This document shows positions 21,564 through 35,656 of a stretch of DNA of 64,000 nt, one piece after another. The notes beneath the pieces are model-generated. The model was not told where the DNA came from. It did no database searches and saw nothing but the letters and a program-made list of their open reading frames with translations. The stretch is from the NCBI RefSeq assembly GCF_021018805.1, contig NC_086283.1, positions 18,070,162 to 18,134,161 of the forward strand. Direction: 5' to 3'. Position 1 is the stretch's first letter; the number at the start of each line of letters is the position of its first letter. Made by a program: the position numbers and the translations under genes. The stretch comes from Prinia subflava. Taxonomy: Eukaryota; Chordata; Aves; Passeriformes; Cisticolidae.

Positions 21564-24500
21564 AACTTGCTTTAACCTTGGCAGGGTATCTGTATAACAT
21601 ATATAACATGAACTATATTTTATATACTGGGTTATTTAAATGTAGACTAATATTTAACATATAAAATAGATGCTGAAACGTATTTTGGCCAGTAACTGTA
21701 TCAAACTCAATAGAATCCAATGCCAAATTTGATTGGCATCAGTTAACAATCCTTTGCTTTTCAGACAGAGAAAATATCAACAAATGCAAATGCTTTATTT
21801 TATTTTCACCCCATAAACAGTCATTTTATAGTGTCTATTAAGCATTAAAAGTAAACACAATCACAACTCTGGAATTTCCAGAAAAACGCAGAACTCATTT
21901 AGGCAGGTCCTGAGCAGAAAAAGTGCCATATTACCAAGCCGTTTACATTTTTATGTACTCCTTAGGGAATTTTCTGTACAGGCTTCTGTTATCAGAGTGG
22001 CAATTCCCATCTTTTGTTTTGTCTCTAACAACCTGCCAGGATAATTAAACTCACAACTCAGCATGTCTCAGTGCCTGCAGAATCTTCTGGACAGACATCA
22101 GAAGACTGGCATGGAAGCAACTCGTGTCTCTTTAACGAAGAGGAGAAAATCTCCAGCACCAGATGTCCAGTTAATCCAGCCTCAAAGGCAGGAACAAACG
22201 CCAGCCACAAAAAAAATGAACCAAAGCAGAAAAGAGCACATGTCCCCCTGCCCCAGAAAAGGAGGAGGTCTGTTGAGCAGATCCTTTCTATTCTCTTTGG
22301 CTTGCCCAAGTGCCAAGCGCAAATCCTCAACAGAAATGCCAAAGAAAGTCTCTGCAGCCTTTATTTCAAGCCCCATGGTCCTCCCCGAAGTAGACCCCCA
22401 GCTCATGACAAAGATGCCCAAGCAGCAACACAACTCTTGACGATCTCCATTGCTATTTCAGCACGTGTCCCTCCCAATACACCACCTGCACAAATTACAG
22501 AAATTTAACCTAGGAACCACTTTAGACAGTGGAACCTCACATTAGCAGTGTCAGGAGATCGTGAAGTTCTGTCGCTTGAGAAGTTTCACAATCTCTCATC
22601 TGGTCTAAGCTCTGGTCTACTCCTAGGCACAAGAAAACTCTTAAACCATGGCTTCCTCCCTTGCAAGGCCCATTTTGTCAAACATTCTCAGAAAATAAAA
22701 ATTTGGCTGGAGAACTGGAGTTTTATATAGATAATCAGTGCAAGAGGAAGGAAACATTTGGGAGCTGTTTGGCCAGCATGTGTCTCTGTCTGTTCAACAG
22801 CCCCTTGAAGATACTCAGGAAAAAGGGGATCTATTTTCACTTCTTCTATCAGACTCATTTAAGGACGTGTTTTGACTCAGTTCTTTCACACTTAGGTCAT
22901 ACTCCACGAATAATTTGACTGGATTTTCAGGTTTTTCTTGAAGAGACTTGTTTGAACTGTTTTGTTCTGCATAATTACCCATAGTCATCAGCTAAGAACT
23001 GGCCCAGTTGACCCCTTGAGCTTCTTCTTGGCACTTCAGAGTGTCTATTTTAGGTAACTCCCACCCAGATTGTGTTGACTTTTGCAAATTACACATGGAA
23101 CTCAACATTTGCTAGATATTTTATAGAAATACTATTTCTTAATTCAAGATTAGGTATTCTTTTGGCACTAACCAATGACAAAACAATGACCAGGCAGGAC
23201 CAGACAGGTTTGTCGTTCATTGCTAAAAACAAGGACAATGCAACCCCCCTTCCCCATCTCAAGGGGAAATGTGCAGCTGAAATGTTGGAAGGATGCTCTT
23301 CATCCAGTGTGAAAAGATACTCAAGACATTTAGGTTAAGTAGGTTCATTATAAGGGGAATGAATTTTAAAGTCAGAAAAATCAACCTTGTTGTAGAATCT
23401 GAACTAGATATTAGGGAATTAAACAGAACACTAAGGAGCCTTTCTTGTGCATTTGGGTCTTCTTTTTTAAACAGAAAAAGGCTAAAGCCACTAAGAAGTT
23501 TGAACAGCTAGATATTGATCAGAACTCTCATGCATGGTGGTGAAAAAGCCTGTTAGATGATCCTTTCCCTTTCCTTTCCTGAGCATGATATTACTGCTCA
23601 AAACTTAAAAATACTTAATGCATATGCTCACTAGAACTTTTGGAAAAACTGGTGAAAATAGAAGGTCTATTCAGGATAATCTCCAACTGTTTGACATTGT
23701 CCAGGACCCACCATCAAAAAGTAGGCATAAATAAAGTTATTATAAACCCCATTTGCATCTGCTACATTCTGGGATCCAAACATGCCACTACAGGATGTGA
23801 TTGTGTGTCTACACAAAGCTGTCACATTTCGCAGATTCATTCCCAAACCAGGCATATCGGATTGAACGGAACAGCAAAAAGCAGCTGTGGGGCACAGACT
23901 GGGCATCCAGGCTGGGGCAGGATTTGGAGTACCTAAAACTAAGGTGGGTACCAGGTAGCCTCAATTAGCACCTAATGGCTTCTTCTGTAATGGACATGGG
24001 GAAGTTCCAGTGTCCACAATTTAATGAATGTTTTGCTCAAGAGAAAAAAAAGGATTGCAGATTTTACACCCAGAAAATGGGATATAGCTCTTTTCTCTAA
24101 ACTAGTTTCATGTGCCAGGCGCGTCTTACTAAAAAGTTTTAAAAGGCAACAGATTCCTTATTTCAGTATTTCCAGCAAGGCATCATTATTTCTACTGCTC
24201 TCCAGGGTAAACCTCACTTAAGTTTGGCCCATTTAATATAATAGAAGAATAACCAGAAATGAAAAAGAATTTTGTCTATGACTTGCTCAACAGTGTTAAA
24301 GTAACTTAGAAAGTTTGAGTGCTTTGGTGGCAAATTGCCATCTGCCCTAAGCGTGTCCCAAAGGCTCTGTGAAGTGATAACTGATTTTTCAGTGTTCTGA
24401 ACTTCTTTTAAAAGTCTTTCATCTCTTAATTCACAAACAGTAGTAGGAGTCAGAAAAAGCATCTTGTAAATAGCTGTACAGTCAGATCACCTGCATGTGT

Positions 24501-27500
24501 CACACATTCCCAGCAACCCCTCAGGAATAACAGGACAGAAAGGAAATAAAATAACATGGAACAAATCCTCACTCCCAACAGGATGAAAGTTTAAGAACAA
24601 GGGAAGACCAATTCTGATTTCAAGAACTATATACTAACTACACGCAAAATAAATGGTAAGGTTCTTCTACAGTGAAGCACACACATTAAAGATGTGTGGG
24701 TCAGCACTTATTTGATTGTACTTTTTAAAATATTTTAGGCTAAAATAATAACAAATATTTTTATTCTTTCAGTCTTGAAGAGGCTTTCTGAAGATCAAAG
24801 TATATGAAGTTAATTAATTTTGATAATCAGCTATGTTTGATATTTTGCCTATTTAAACAGTGTATTTTCCAAAAGAAAAAAAAAAACCCACCAGATTTTT
24901 ATATTGTCAAGTGTAAGAAAAGAAAAAAAAATGGTGGTTTGGTAATGAAAAAGAGAGAAGATATAAAAGGTTTGGGGGTTTTTGTGGGGCATTTATTTTT
25001 AAATATGACCTTAATTTCAGTAAAATAGCTGGTCTTGAACATTAGGATTCCCTCATCTCTTAAAGCAGCCGTAAGACATTTTCTGAACACTTGTCAAGGA
25101 TTCCTGCTGGTTGCCCATTTGAAATCCTGCAGGTTCTTACTGCATCCTTACACAGGGACTATTTTGAAGCTCTAATTAGAATAAAGAAGGCCTTGATTCA
25201 GTGGAGTGCTGAAGCCACCAAGTGATCACATTGTTAGATTTAACCTTTCCCATGAGATGCATCTTCTGGCGACGAAATAGAAAGTGTAGCAATATTTATT
25301 AAGTTCTATTCATTACACAGACATATTGTACAATAGTTTAGTTGATAAAATAGCAGTGGGGAATTAAAAACATCATCAGTATCAGCCCCTTCATTAATGC
25401 AGAGCTCCATGCACTATGACATCAAGGGACTAATGCCTTTTACTGGGATACAAAACCAAACAATGGAACTGCTTTCACACCAAAATATCACACACTGAGG
25501 ATGGCGGTCAGTCCATAATGTATAACTGCTACACACCAGAGTCCAAACCAGCACTGTAGAGGGAAAAAAAAATAGTGTAAATAAGGACTTGCTGAACCCA
25601 GTCTCCAGCACAGAGTACCACTGCTTTACAAACATTTTTGCATTTCAGAATTATATAAACCAAGTATATTTACCAAACTTATCCATGAATGTATTCTCTC
25701 ACAGTCACCTAACAGACTGAGCACTTTCATATGCAAGGATTATTAACAGGATATCTACTGAATACCTTGTAACAAACTACTTACTGAGTGAAGTCCACTG
25801 GGGATAAAAATAATGGAGAAAACATGCCTTGTTTTGCATTTTAATCTTGATTGAGTCTGAAGAGTTCTGAAAACTCCACACATTGAAAAAAATTACTATA
25901 AGTTGCAGTTAAAGATTAGTTCTGTGTCCTGGTGCCAGAGCCTCTTTGCTTTGGCAGTATGTGCCGCATTTGCATTCACTGCATTTCCAGTCATTTTCTC
26001 CCATCAAACATTGTACAGTAACAGCATCCCAAGGGTTATTCTGTGATGGAATCCACAGGAAGTATCCCAACCGGACTTTTTTGATGAAGCACATCTATTG
26101 ATTTTAAATGCTCAGTACTAGATTAAACCAAAACCACCAGCCACATTCCAGGCCGATTGTTAATTTGCTCTCAGCTGGAGCCTTCATCGAGAGCTATTTG
26201 TCTGATAGAACTGGGTACCTTTCAAATGCATTCTTGCAGCTTTAGAAATGTTTTGAAATGTTGAATTTTGTGATGTTTGCCTGCATGCTTGTTCAGTGAG
26301 TATAATGACCATGGAGCTGCTTCTTGTACACTTTAAAGTCTGACTTTGCTTTCCAAAACAATTTGTAACTGTTGTCTCCATTGAAAGTTTTTAGGAGAGG
26401 AACACTCCACTACATAAGATCAGCTATCATTAATTTTGTTCTTTTGCATTTAGTTATTTTCATTTTTATTATCTTCAAAGAGCCAGATGATACAGCTTCA
26501 CATGCATTCCTATTCTGAAATGCCCATTTTATTTTCTCCAGCAATGCTACTTTCAGTTAACAAGTAAAGTGTAAATGAGATGAGCTCACAAACAATTGAA
26601 AAAAGTTACTGCTGTGCTCGAAATATTAAAACCTTTATAGAAGGCAATAAAGGTCCTGCCAAAGCAAAAATATGTGACTCTGATAAATTTCTTTGCAGAA
26701 AGTGAGAAAATCTCTCATATGTATATATATACATATATATATATGTACACACACAAAGATCTTGTCTAAAGCTACTTATTTCTATTGTTAATTACAGAAC
26801 TTACTGTGGAAAGCAAGGAATGGTATCTGGCTCATAAGAAGTGCTTAGTTATTGTTAAGAATTGAGCAAAGAACTCATCTAATTTAAGATATATCTCTCA
26901 ATTAATGTTGTGTTATTTTTGTGCATGATGTTTACTGTGCAGAATTTCTCCACAAAGAATCAGATAATACACATCAGTTATCATTTTGCTTTGCTACATG
27001 TATGTGACAGAGTTACATTGTGAAGGAAAAAATAGACCCTTCCAGCTCCAGGGGTAAATGAGAGCAATCAATTAAAAATAAAAATCAAGGAGGACAACAT
27101 CTATTCAAAGAACTCAACATTTCTACTTCACTTTGACCACATTCACAGGGATTTTTGTTTTGCTTTCAAAATTCTGTAATTTCAACACACCTCAAAACAA
27201 AAATAAACTTATCATAAGCTCATTTTTAACATGGTCATTAATGGTTGGATCAAACCTCAGTGAAGCTTGAGGCTTCTGCAAGCAGATAAAATCTGGTGTA
27301 TGAGCAGAATAATTATAAATTGCAGGATTTTAGCTACATGCTCTTCAGTCACTTTTATGAACTTTCACAGACGATTTTCAGCTTTTATTAACAAGTAAAA
27401 TTACACACCCATCTCACCACTCTTCAGTGGAAGAGTAACATTTATATTCCCTTTCTGAAATCACAGCAGGTGAGCAACATAAAACAAAGTCAAAATGAAG

Positions 27501-28106
27501 GCTGGTGAAAAATATTAGCTGCCTGTGATTCAGGAAGTTAATTCACACTTGTAAGCAGATTAATTGAAAATAGCTCAAACATTATCATCCTCAGCTGCCC
27601 ACACTGCCCCTCTCCAGGATTACTGCCAATCCACCAGGAACAACAAGCAATGCCAACTGGAGCAACTGAGTTGCTAATCTAACATATAATTATGAACTGA
27701 ATCTGGCACAGGCTGGCATTAACATCCATAAGATACGCCCCAAATCCATTTCTTTTCAAAATGGTTCTTTAGAGAAGTTTTCAAGGAAACAAACATTGCA
27801 GCAACTCTCAAATGCCAAAGGACCATGCCAACTGCAGAGCAAAACACCTGCAAGTCCCCAAAAACTCATCCAGGAGGCAGCATCTCTACCCCTCTAATCC
27901 AGCTCCAAGGGCAAGGCTGGCAGGAGCAGAAGGGCAAGGCTGGGCTCCCAGGTCAGCACACAGCAGAACCCCTCACACCTACCTGCACTGCTGAGAGGAG
28001 ATGGAGCAGCTCCAGTAAGAGCCCAGATGCTCTGGCAAACCCAGGGGAATGAGGCAGAGCCAAGCCAGGGACTGGAAATAGGTTTGGATCCTGATTACAG
28101 ACTGCC
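21564..28106. other. Host non-coding DNA, no gene seen
   Basis: AT-rich sequence; the open frames around 22063-22508 overlap each other in two phases and have no recognisable domain. A 40-bp TATA/CATA dinucleotide tract with a palindromic core sits at 26716-26755. From 27600 onward the composition becomes GC-richer. I see no exon, RNA gene or clear transposon. Confidence 0.55.
26716..26755. repeat. AT/AC dinucleotide microsatellite
   Basis: Alternating TA with embedded CATATATATATATG palindromic segments followed by ACACACACA. Simple-sequence DNA, prone to cruciform or slippage, with no coding content. Confidence 0.9.
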
Positions 28107-28280
28107 AGGGCTGGGCTGGGTTGGGCTGGGCTGAATTTGGTTAGGCTGGGTTAGGTTGGGCTGGTTTGGGTTGGGTTGGGTTGGGCTGAGTTCAGATGGG
28201 CTGGGCTGGGTTAGGTTGGGTTGGGTTGGGTTGGTTTGGGGTGGTCTGGGCTGGTTTGGGTTGGGCTGGGTTGGGCGGGG
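28107..28280 (+). repeat. G-rich pentamer array (GGGTT/GGGCT)n
   Basis: About 174 bp built from GGGTT and GGGCT pentamers with a few interruptions. There are over twenty GGG runs separated by two or three bases, so the plus strand has strong G-quadruplex potential. It differs from the vertebrate telomere hexamer. Open frames through it (glycine/tryptophan/leucine repeats on plus, Asn-Gln-Pro on minus) are artefacts of the repeat. Confidence 0.92.
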
Positions 28281-31274
28281 ATGCCAATGCCCCAACTGGG
28301 GCTGGTCAGGGCTACCCACAACCACCAGGGCTTTCAAGCCCTCACAGGGATTCTTTATTTCCCAAAGCAATATCCATTCCATTTCAGAGTGAACCAGCAG
28401 TTCATAAATAGTGCCTAACCAGTCTCCCTGTGCTACACCATCATCTAACTGGCATCTGCTCCAGCTGAGGATTTTCAATCTGCAGCCCAAGAGGAAAGGG
28501 ACTGCAGCCTAACCCACCCTGGGAAGGACAAGATCAAAATACACAATCTTTTGCCAGAGCAGATAAAAGAAAAATATTCCGTGGTCGTGTCACAGCATTG
28601 AAAGTCGGGTGGAGATAAGCATTACTAAGGAATTACAAAGAGAGCCAGGAAATAGAAGCTGGAAAAGGGATAGATATTAGCCCTAGCATCAAATTAATGG
28701 GCTCTTCCCTCCCTCACTTATAATATCTAGGTTGTACAGAATCAATTTACTCTCCTCCAAAGACCAATCTCAACCAAATTTCTTAATAATAACAATAAGG
28801 GAAGAAGAAGAAAGAAGTAAGTAAAACTAAAATGATGCTACTTAAAAACAATCAGTATGATTTTTTTTCTTGAATAATTCAGAATTGGAATTCCCTGTCT
28901 TAAAACTTAAGTTAAACCAAGAAATAAAGACAATTCAAAAAAATAATTAGACATTTCAAAGAATGAGACTATCTCCATATTTATATAATACTTTCCCTTT
29001 ATCTTAAAAAGGAGTGAGGATTGTATTACAAGGTATAGGTCAACAACTAATGAACATGATGAAGGATAAATTTTTTTAGAGAGACTCAGGCAGCCATCTG
29101 CAAGAGGAGAAAAAAGGAAATGGCAAGCCTCTTAACCTTTGCTGTTTTAGCTCACAATTAATCTGGTAGGAGATAAGAGGCCCATAATCCTTTTATGAAT
29201 TTTATCAGAAATAATAAGCCAACAAATTTACAAAATGCATATGCAAACCAGTGTATCCTAAGCTTATTAAGGATGAAACAATTCACCAAAAGAAGGTCAT
29301 AACAGAAACATCCTGTAACAGATGCTTAAAGAAAGGATGTGAGAAACACGGCAAGTAAAGAACAACCTTTTCCTTGTTCATCCCTCCCAGGTACAATCCA
29401 TAAATTCAGAATGCCTGTGCTAGAGGTTGCATTTAGAAAATTATTTTCAGCTGCTCCCTCTGGACCATTCTGCCATAAGGGCTGTGTATAATCCTTTTTT
29501 GAACCCATTTATAATTTGGCATCTGCAATGCCCAGTGTAAAGTCTTCCATCATTTATTTACACATTGCATGAAAAAAACACCAACTTGTGTTTTCTTAAG
29601 CTTCCACATGACAGATTTATTGAGGTAGAGATTAGCTCTTAAAACAGAGGATAGTTTAAACGGCAAAAGTGCTAGGGACAAGAATACTTAGGAATAATCA
29701 ATACCACCTGTGCCAAAAGAATAATTGAATTGCAGTAGTTTGCCTAAAGACAGAAAAATGAGACAACATTATAGCAGTCATCAGGAAAATAAAAAGCTGT
29801 TGAAAAGAGGAATGGAATTATCTGTTCCTCATGGCCACAGTGAATAAGCAATAGGTTTAAATAGCATAAGGAAGCTCCAAGCTGGATATTAGAGGAAAAA
29901 ACATCATCCTAATAGCAAGGCTTATACAAAGGGCTGCTCTGATATTTTCTCAGGTAGCAAACTGCAGGAGAACCTTTCTGAAATGACACAGATCTGTTCA
30001 GTTTGTTTTAGCAAGGAGAGCTGCCCTAAATGACCTCCTGATGTCCTCTCTAGTGCAGTAGTACACAGTCACAAAGAATGGACGTCCATACACGTCTAGG
30101 TCAGTAGTTCATCTCAATCCCCCAGAGTCGTGCTCAGTTGCTGACTTTATTTATGTCCCCAGTGAATATTGGAACTTTGGAGCCACTCACACACCTCTAG
30201 CACTGTGAGGACCTGAAGCACTGCAGGGCACAGCCAGTGAGGGTGCAGACAAACCATCTTGAGGTTTGCACAGTTCCAGAGCTGTTTTAGCACAAAACCA
30301 CAGTCAGGGTGCTCCTGCACTGGGCAGTTCCCAGATCATGCAGCAGCACCTGCTGCAATCCCCTTCTCTGTACTCTCTAAATTCCAAATACAAGCTTGAG
30401 TGCAGTAATCTGGCTTTCTGCAGGTAGGATATCTTTTCCTTCTGAAAAGGAAAATGTACCTTACCTGTAGAAAGCCAGATTACTGTTTTCTACAGGAAAG
30501 AAACTACAGTTCTCAGGGGGAAAAATCATCTAAAACTGAAGACCCAGTGGTCATCTAAATCAAAATTCCACATCTTCCTACAAGAAATGGAAATTGCTGA
30601 AACCATGTCTGTTTAACACAATATGCACTAAGAATGTAACTTTGGGGTTTAGCCTTTCTAGCTACATATAGTGAAGAGAATCAGATAATTCTGTATAAAA
30701 CAGAATTCAGTTTAAATGGATAAATATAGGTAAAGTTGTTTGCTCATAATAAAAGAATGTGTTTAATCCAAACACCTTGTTTTGTTGTTCATTCCTGACC
30801 ATATTTCACATCAAGGTATCTCAGAGGCCAAAATTATTTACAGAGTTAGTTAACTGTAAATATCTTCCCTTGTTGGTATAAATCGCGGGCATAATGAAAC
30901 ATCAGCTGCTACTTAAAGTGCTTGGCAGGAGAGTTCATCTCATATTTATGTGCAGGCATAAACTTTGTGTGTCCTGATATATAATTGCAGTAACAATTCT
31001 GTTGAATTTATTTCTGCAAAGCTACAGATAGAAGTGTGCAGCAAATCTCATCGTTTTCACAATAAATGTTTTATATGTTTTCTAAATTGTTAGTATTTTT
31101 CCAGATCTTCCAAGCTTGGAAAATACATTTAAAAAAAATTATTATAAGAACCTTGAAAGGATTGAAATACAAGTCAAAGAACTTAGAATAATTGCATTAA
31201 TAGGCCTTTAAATATAGTATATTCTGAGAGCAGTTTTTCTTACCTTGCCACTGAGAGAGAGAAAACAGATGCCC
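28281..31274. other. Host non-coding DNA with one hairpin
   Basis: No defensible ORF. The only structured element I found is the inverted repeat at 30403-30485, listed separately. Confidence 0.55.
30403..30485 (+). ncRNA. 83-nt near-perfect hairpin, miRNA-precursor-like or palindromic relic
   Basis: Arms 30403-30441 and 30447-30485 pair over 39 positions with only two mismatches (30429/30459 and 30433/30455) and a 5-nt loop; the first 17 pairs are perfect. Three further sites pair only as G-U in RNA (30420/30468, 30427/30461, 30432/30456), on the plus-strand transcript. The size fits a microRNA precursor, although the loop is small. The alternative is a short palindromic DNA transposon relic, since such elements also leave 80-bp inverted repeats. 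I do not recognise either arm as a known microRNA. The structure is plain in the sequence; function is inference. Confidence 0.45.
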
Positions 31275-31593
31275 AGAGGGCTGGAGCACCTCTCCTGTGA
31301 AGACAGGCTGAGAGGGGAAGTTGCTTATCCCAGGGAAGAAAAAATCCCAGGGAGACCTCAGAGCCCCTTCAGTGCCCAAAGGATCTCCAGGAGAGCTGGG
31401 GAGGGACTGGGGACAGGGGAGGGGATGACAGGACACAGGGAATATCTTCAAACTGAAAAGGGGCAGGGTTAGACAAGATTTAGGAAGAAAAACTTCACTG
31501 TGGAAGTTGTGAGAGGCACTGGCTGCCCAGAGAAACTGGAGATGTCTCAGAGTTCCAGGCCAGGTTGGATACAGGGCACTGAGTAACCTGATC
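31275..31593 (+). repeat. CR1 LINE fragment (3' part of ORF2 and following)
   Basis: The segment runs collinear with the conserved 3' portion of avian CR1: GGCTGGAGCACCTCTCCTGT, GAAGACAGGCTGAGAG, CAGGAGAGCTGGGGAGGGAC, ACTTCACTGTG, CTGCCCAGAGAA and CCAGGCCAGGTTGGAT occur in the right order. It has indels and no open frame of its own, and stops before the 3' octamers. A truncated, decayed copy. Confidence 0.85.
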
Positions 31594-33351
31594 AGTCAGA
31601 AGAGATAAAAGGGAACCTGAAAAGGACATCCAGGCCAGTTCCTGAAACTGCTTCATGTTGCCTATGACAGAAGCAATCCCACCTTCTCTCAGAGCCAGCT
31701 GCCTGTTCCAGCCCTGTCATTGCCACCTTGCTTCTGCCAGCACAAGAATTTATGGGACATACTCCCTCCTCCTCCTCCCAATCACCTGCACCACGGAACA
31801 AATCCAGCCTAAAGCACTCCCACCAAAAGGCACCCCTGGCCTTCTCCTTGTCCCCAGAAGGGCAAAGGCTGACTGACTTCTGGCAGAGGCCAGCCTGGCT
31901 GCTGAGCACCACATCTGTGCTCCCACAGTGAAGGACAACATGCCCTGCACAGTGTGGAATCCTGGCATGGAGAAAACAACCTTCACAGACACCCCAAATG
32001 CTGAACCTGAGCAGAGCTTCTGCAGAAACAGCAGCTCTGAGGCAATGCATATCCATTCACTTTTGCAACGTCCTCAATATCTCCTTGTCTACCAGCTGTA
32101 TGTTTATTCATCCTACATTGCTTTGTTTGTTATTTTCCTTTATTCCATTTCCTATTTCAGTCTCCTCATTAATTTTTATGCACTTTTATTTTCATTTGTA
32201 TACTTTTCATCACTTCAATATCCTAATATTTCAGCAGTCCAATTAGCTACTTCCATATCTTAATCACACTGAGACTCCTTATTCAGCTATAAATATAATT
32301 TTATTACTGCTGTTTTAATGACTAAGTGTTATAATAACTATTCTATATAAAACAATTTCTCTTAAAACTTTCCCCATTTCCTTCTCTTGTCTATAATTCA
32401 TTTCATCTCTCATCATACTTTCCATTTTGTTCAGTAGATCCTATATCATCCCAAAATATTTCCTGTGTTGGAAGTTAATTACCTGGGGAGGTGGTAAACT
32501 TTCACCATAAACATAAGGAGCAAATATTGAAACATTTTCTTCAGATGTATCCTAAACTTCCTGAATGAACCCAAACCTGAAGAGACAGAGCATTTCTGTA
32601 TTAAGAGGAATAGTCTTTCAGTTCATGAAAGCACAGCCCATCTGGGCATTATGAATATAATAAACAACTCTGTTCTGAATATCAACATCATCAATAAAAA
32701 ATGTCTCAGTAATATTTGAAACCATTGCTTCTGAACTGAAAATCCAGCATTATTCTCATCTCTAATTTCACAAAGACTATATACTTGCAGTGAAATGGTT
32801 AATATCTATTATATTTATTAATTTAGTAACATTCCATCTTCTAAAATCCCCATTCTTTCAGGCAGATCATTAAGTTCTGAGATGCTGATGCTTCCAAACG
32901 TCACATAAACCGCAATGAAAGTCTCCAAGTCAGAATTGATTGATCCAATTCCTTGCAAACCACAAAAATTTCTTCCATTCTAATGATCCCCGCTCTGTGA
33001 GCTGGAAGATTTGTTTGTGGCATGAAGGTGGAGGTGAGAGAAAGGTCTTCTGCAGGAAGCACAGAAATGTTCATTCCATGTTGTCCTGGAGATGGAAACA
33101 AAGAGGATTTTAGGTCATTTCATGCAGCCCATTCAGAATCAAAATCACCATTATTCAGTGTCAATTTCTCTCCAGCTGCTACACTTTTTAACTTTAATTT
33201 GTTTTTATGAGGGAAAAATTAAAAGCATTAACAGCAGTATGAAGTTATGCAATTTTAACAGTCTGAGTCCAAGTAGCCACACATTTATAAAGCCCCATCA
33301 CACTGAACTCCTTCACAGGGGGGTGCAGGACCTTTTTTGTAATTTTTTTGT

Positions 33352-33373
33352 AATTTAAATTTAAATTTAAATT
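33352..33373. repeat. Perfect AT palindrome (AATTTA units)
   Basis: A 22-bp self-complementary run of alternating AAAT/TTTA preceded by two TTTTTTGTAA blocks. It could extrude as a cruciform. No gene lies nearby. Confidence 0.85.
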
Positions 33374-35656
33374 CATTCCTTTCCCAGTCCAAGGGTCCTG
33401 CGTGTGCTGAGGTGGCTGTGGTTGCTCAGTGACACACTTTCAGCAAGTTTATTCCCTGCAAGAGGTTGCAAGAGGTTGAAGCCAAGCCCTTGTGACTTCT
33501 GTCCTGGTGCAACCTCCTGCTAAGCTGTCTCTGCTTATAAAACAAATCTTTCTGTACAGAAACTTCTAGTTCCTCTTGATATTTTGTCATCTTTCATCAA
33601 TATTTCATCAATAGAGGACTATTTCTGTAAGGGATAGTATTTTTACAGATCTTCTTATCCAAAGTGAAGACCTAAATCTGTTATTATATAGTACACTGTG
33701 TTATTTTAAGACAAGCAAGGTGGGCATTAGATTTACTGGTGCATTTTAGATTCGGAAGCATAAAATCTTGATAAACCAGATCGAATTGTATTAATATCAG
33801 TGTCAGTTTCTATCAGCTGAACATGTGATTGTGTTTTACAAACTCAAAAATTTGGTTGCCATCCCCAAAGGATACCAGAAAAATGGTCTTGTCAAGTGTA
33901 TGTTTCTTAAAATCAAATTCAGTAAAGCCTATCACAGATTTAAGATATAAATTGATAATGTAATTATCTATATCTGATAGCTTGTATAATAGATCACCAG
34001 CAGGTCTACTAGCCATGGAACTGCTCTCTTGCACTGTTAAATAAAGTAGCTTTATCTGCTGCTGAGACAGATTAATTTAATTTTCACAGAAAAACACTAT
34101 GTTTATGGACATTTACATATTGTTTACACTATGTTAATGGACATTTCTAATCCCTACAGATGTCTACTTTTAAAAATGCTCTTCTACTTTCCACTGAAGT
34201 GTACCACTAAATATTTTAATTTAGAAATTCATGGTAATACAAGGTTCACTTCCTTGTATTACAAAGAATTTAGCACTGATATCAAGATATGTTACTTAAA
34301 AGTTGCTCAGATCTGCTTCAGTAATAGTTTTTAAAACCATTGTTGTTTAAAAAATGAGAGATGCATTATTTCACAGATTTTTTCCTTCACTTTGGTGGTC
34401 TTCTCATCCATCAGAAAGAAGTCTCCCCCTCCAGCCTTATTAGGAAACTTTACTTTAACCTAACTTACTATCGGTACAATAACATTTGTCTTGATTTGAT
34501 ACCTTACATTACTCTTGCATGTTTGGATAGATCCGGCTTTTTAACAATACACAATCCATTTCCTTCTTACTATCATCACTCTTCCTATATTCTCTAGACA
34601 CTTTTCTCATGTTTCAAATTCAAGTAGCTGGCAAGATGCTGTCAAAAGCTGGATGTTTCAGGATTGTCTCAAAACCTTTTGAGACATAAAAATACCATTT
34701 TTTCATGGTGTTTTGAACAGTGAAGAATTACAAGTTAAAATTTAAAATTTCCTGATTGAAATGTTTGTTCTGTTCATCAACGGTTCTCTGTTTCTGTGTG
34801 ATTTCTTCAATTTCAGAGTACAAAAGGCAGAGCAGAGGTCAGCTGAGAAAAGAAATCTCTACCAAAAGGTCATCAGAACCATTCAATAGGAGAAAAAAAT
34901 AAACATTTTACAATAGGTCACATCCACATTTGACATGCTAGGGTAAGAGACCGTGTCCAGAAAAATCTGAATGATTGAAAAGCCTAGATGCATCTCTGAA
35001 AATCCCCCAAAAGAACAATTTCAGTAGAGCTAATTATTATTTTGAAATATTTTTCCTTCTTTTTCTGGAAACTGTGCAAGTATTTATCCTTCAGATACAT
35101 CTCACAAAGAAATTTCAACATTCTAACCACATTCATCAAACTTATTTCTGATTACTGTTTTCCCCACAAGGAATGAGTGTCTGTGCATGCATTTTGTTTC
35201 TGTTTTGTGATTATAACTACGCAATAATTGGTTATACTTCCCATCATGCAGAGTTACAACAATTATAATTATTTTATAAATGGAATTGAAAGAGACACTG
35301 CTCCACTGCTTACAGAGTACCTTTCTCTCTCTGTGCATGTTCCTCAGAGGATAATAAGGTTTAGGAGTTGAAAGCATTTTTGTATTCTTGGGTCAACAGA
35401 AGCACAATATAAAACTGAAAGAATGGACATATATTAATACTGATTTAGGGATGAAACAGTGACAATGCTGAGATATTTACTAAGAAAGGCAATGAGATGT
35501 TGGCAGGAATGAAAATGGATACAAATTTGCTTCTCAACTTTCTGTATTTCCAAAGGCAATGGACTGTACCCTAAATCTGCTACTCTACCAAACCCAAATA
35601 TCTCCTGCATTTAGAATAACAAAAGCAATGATAAAGACCATTATTCTCACATTCTC

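Noticed and set aside
22063..22508. Two overlapping plus-strand ORFs of 125 and 145 codons
   Set aside because: They occupy two phases of the same DNA, neither with known features, and a minus frame overlaps both.
28107..28280. Telomere-like interstitial repeat
   Set aside because: The unit is a GGGTT/GGGCT pentamer, not the vertebrate TTAGGG hexamer.
31592..32056. 154-codon minus-strand ORF
   Set aside because: It begins at the edge of a CR1 relic and has no known domain.
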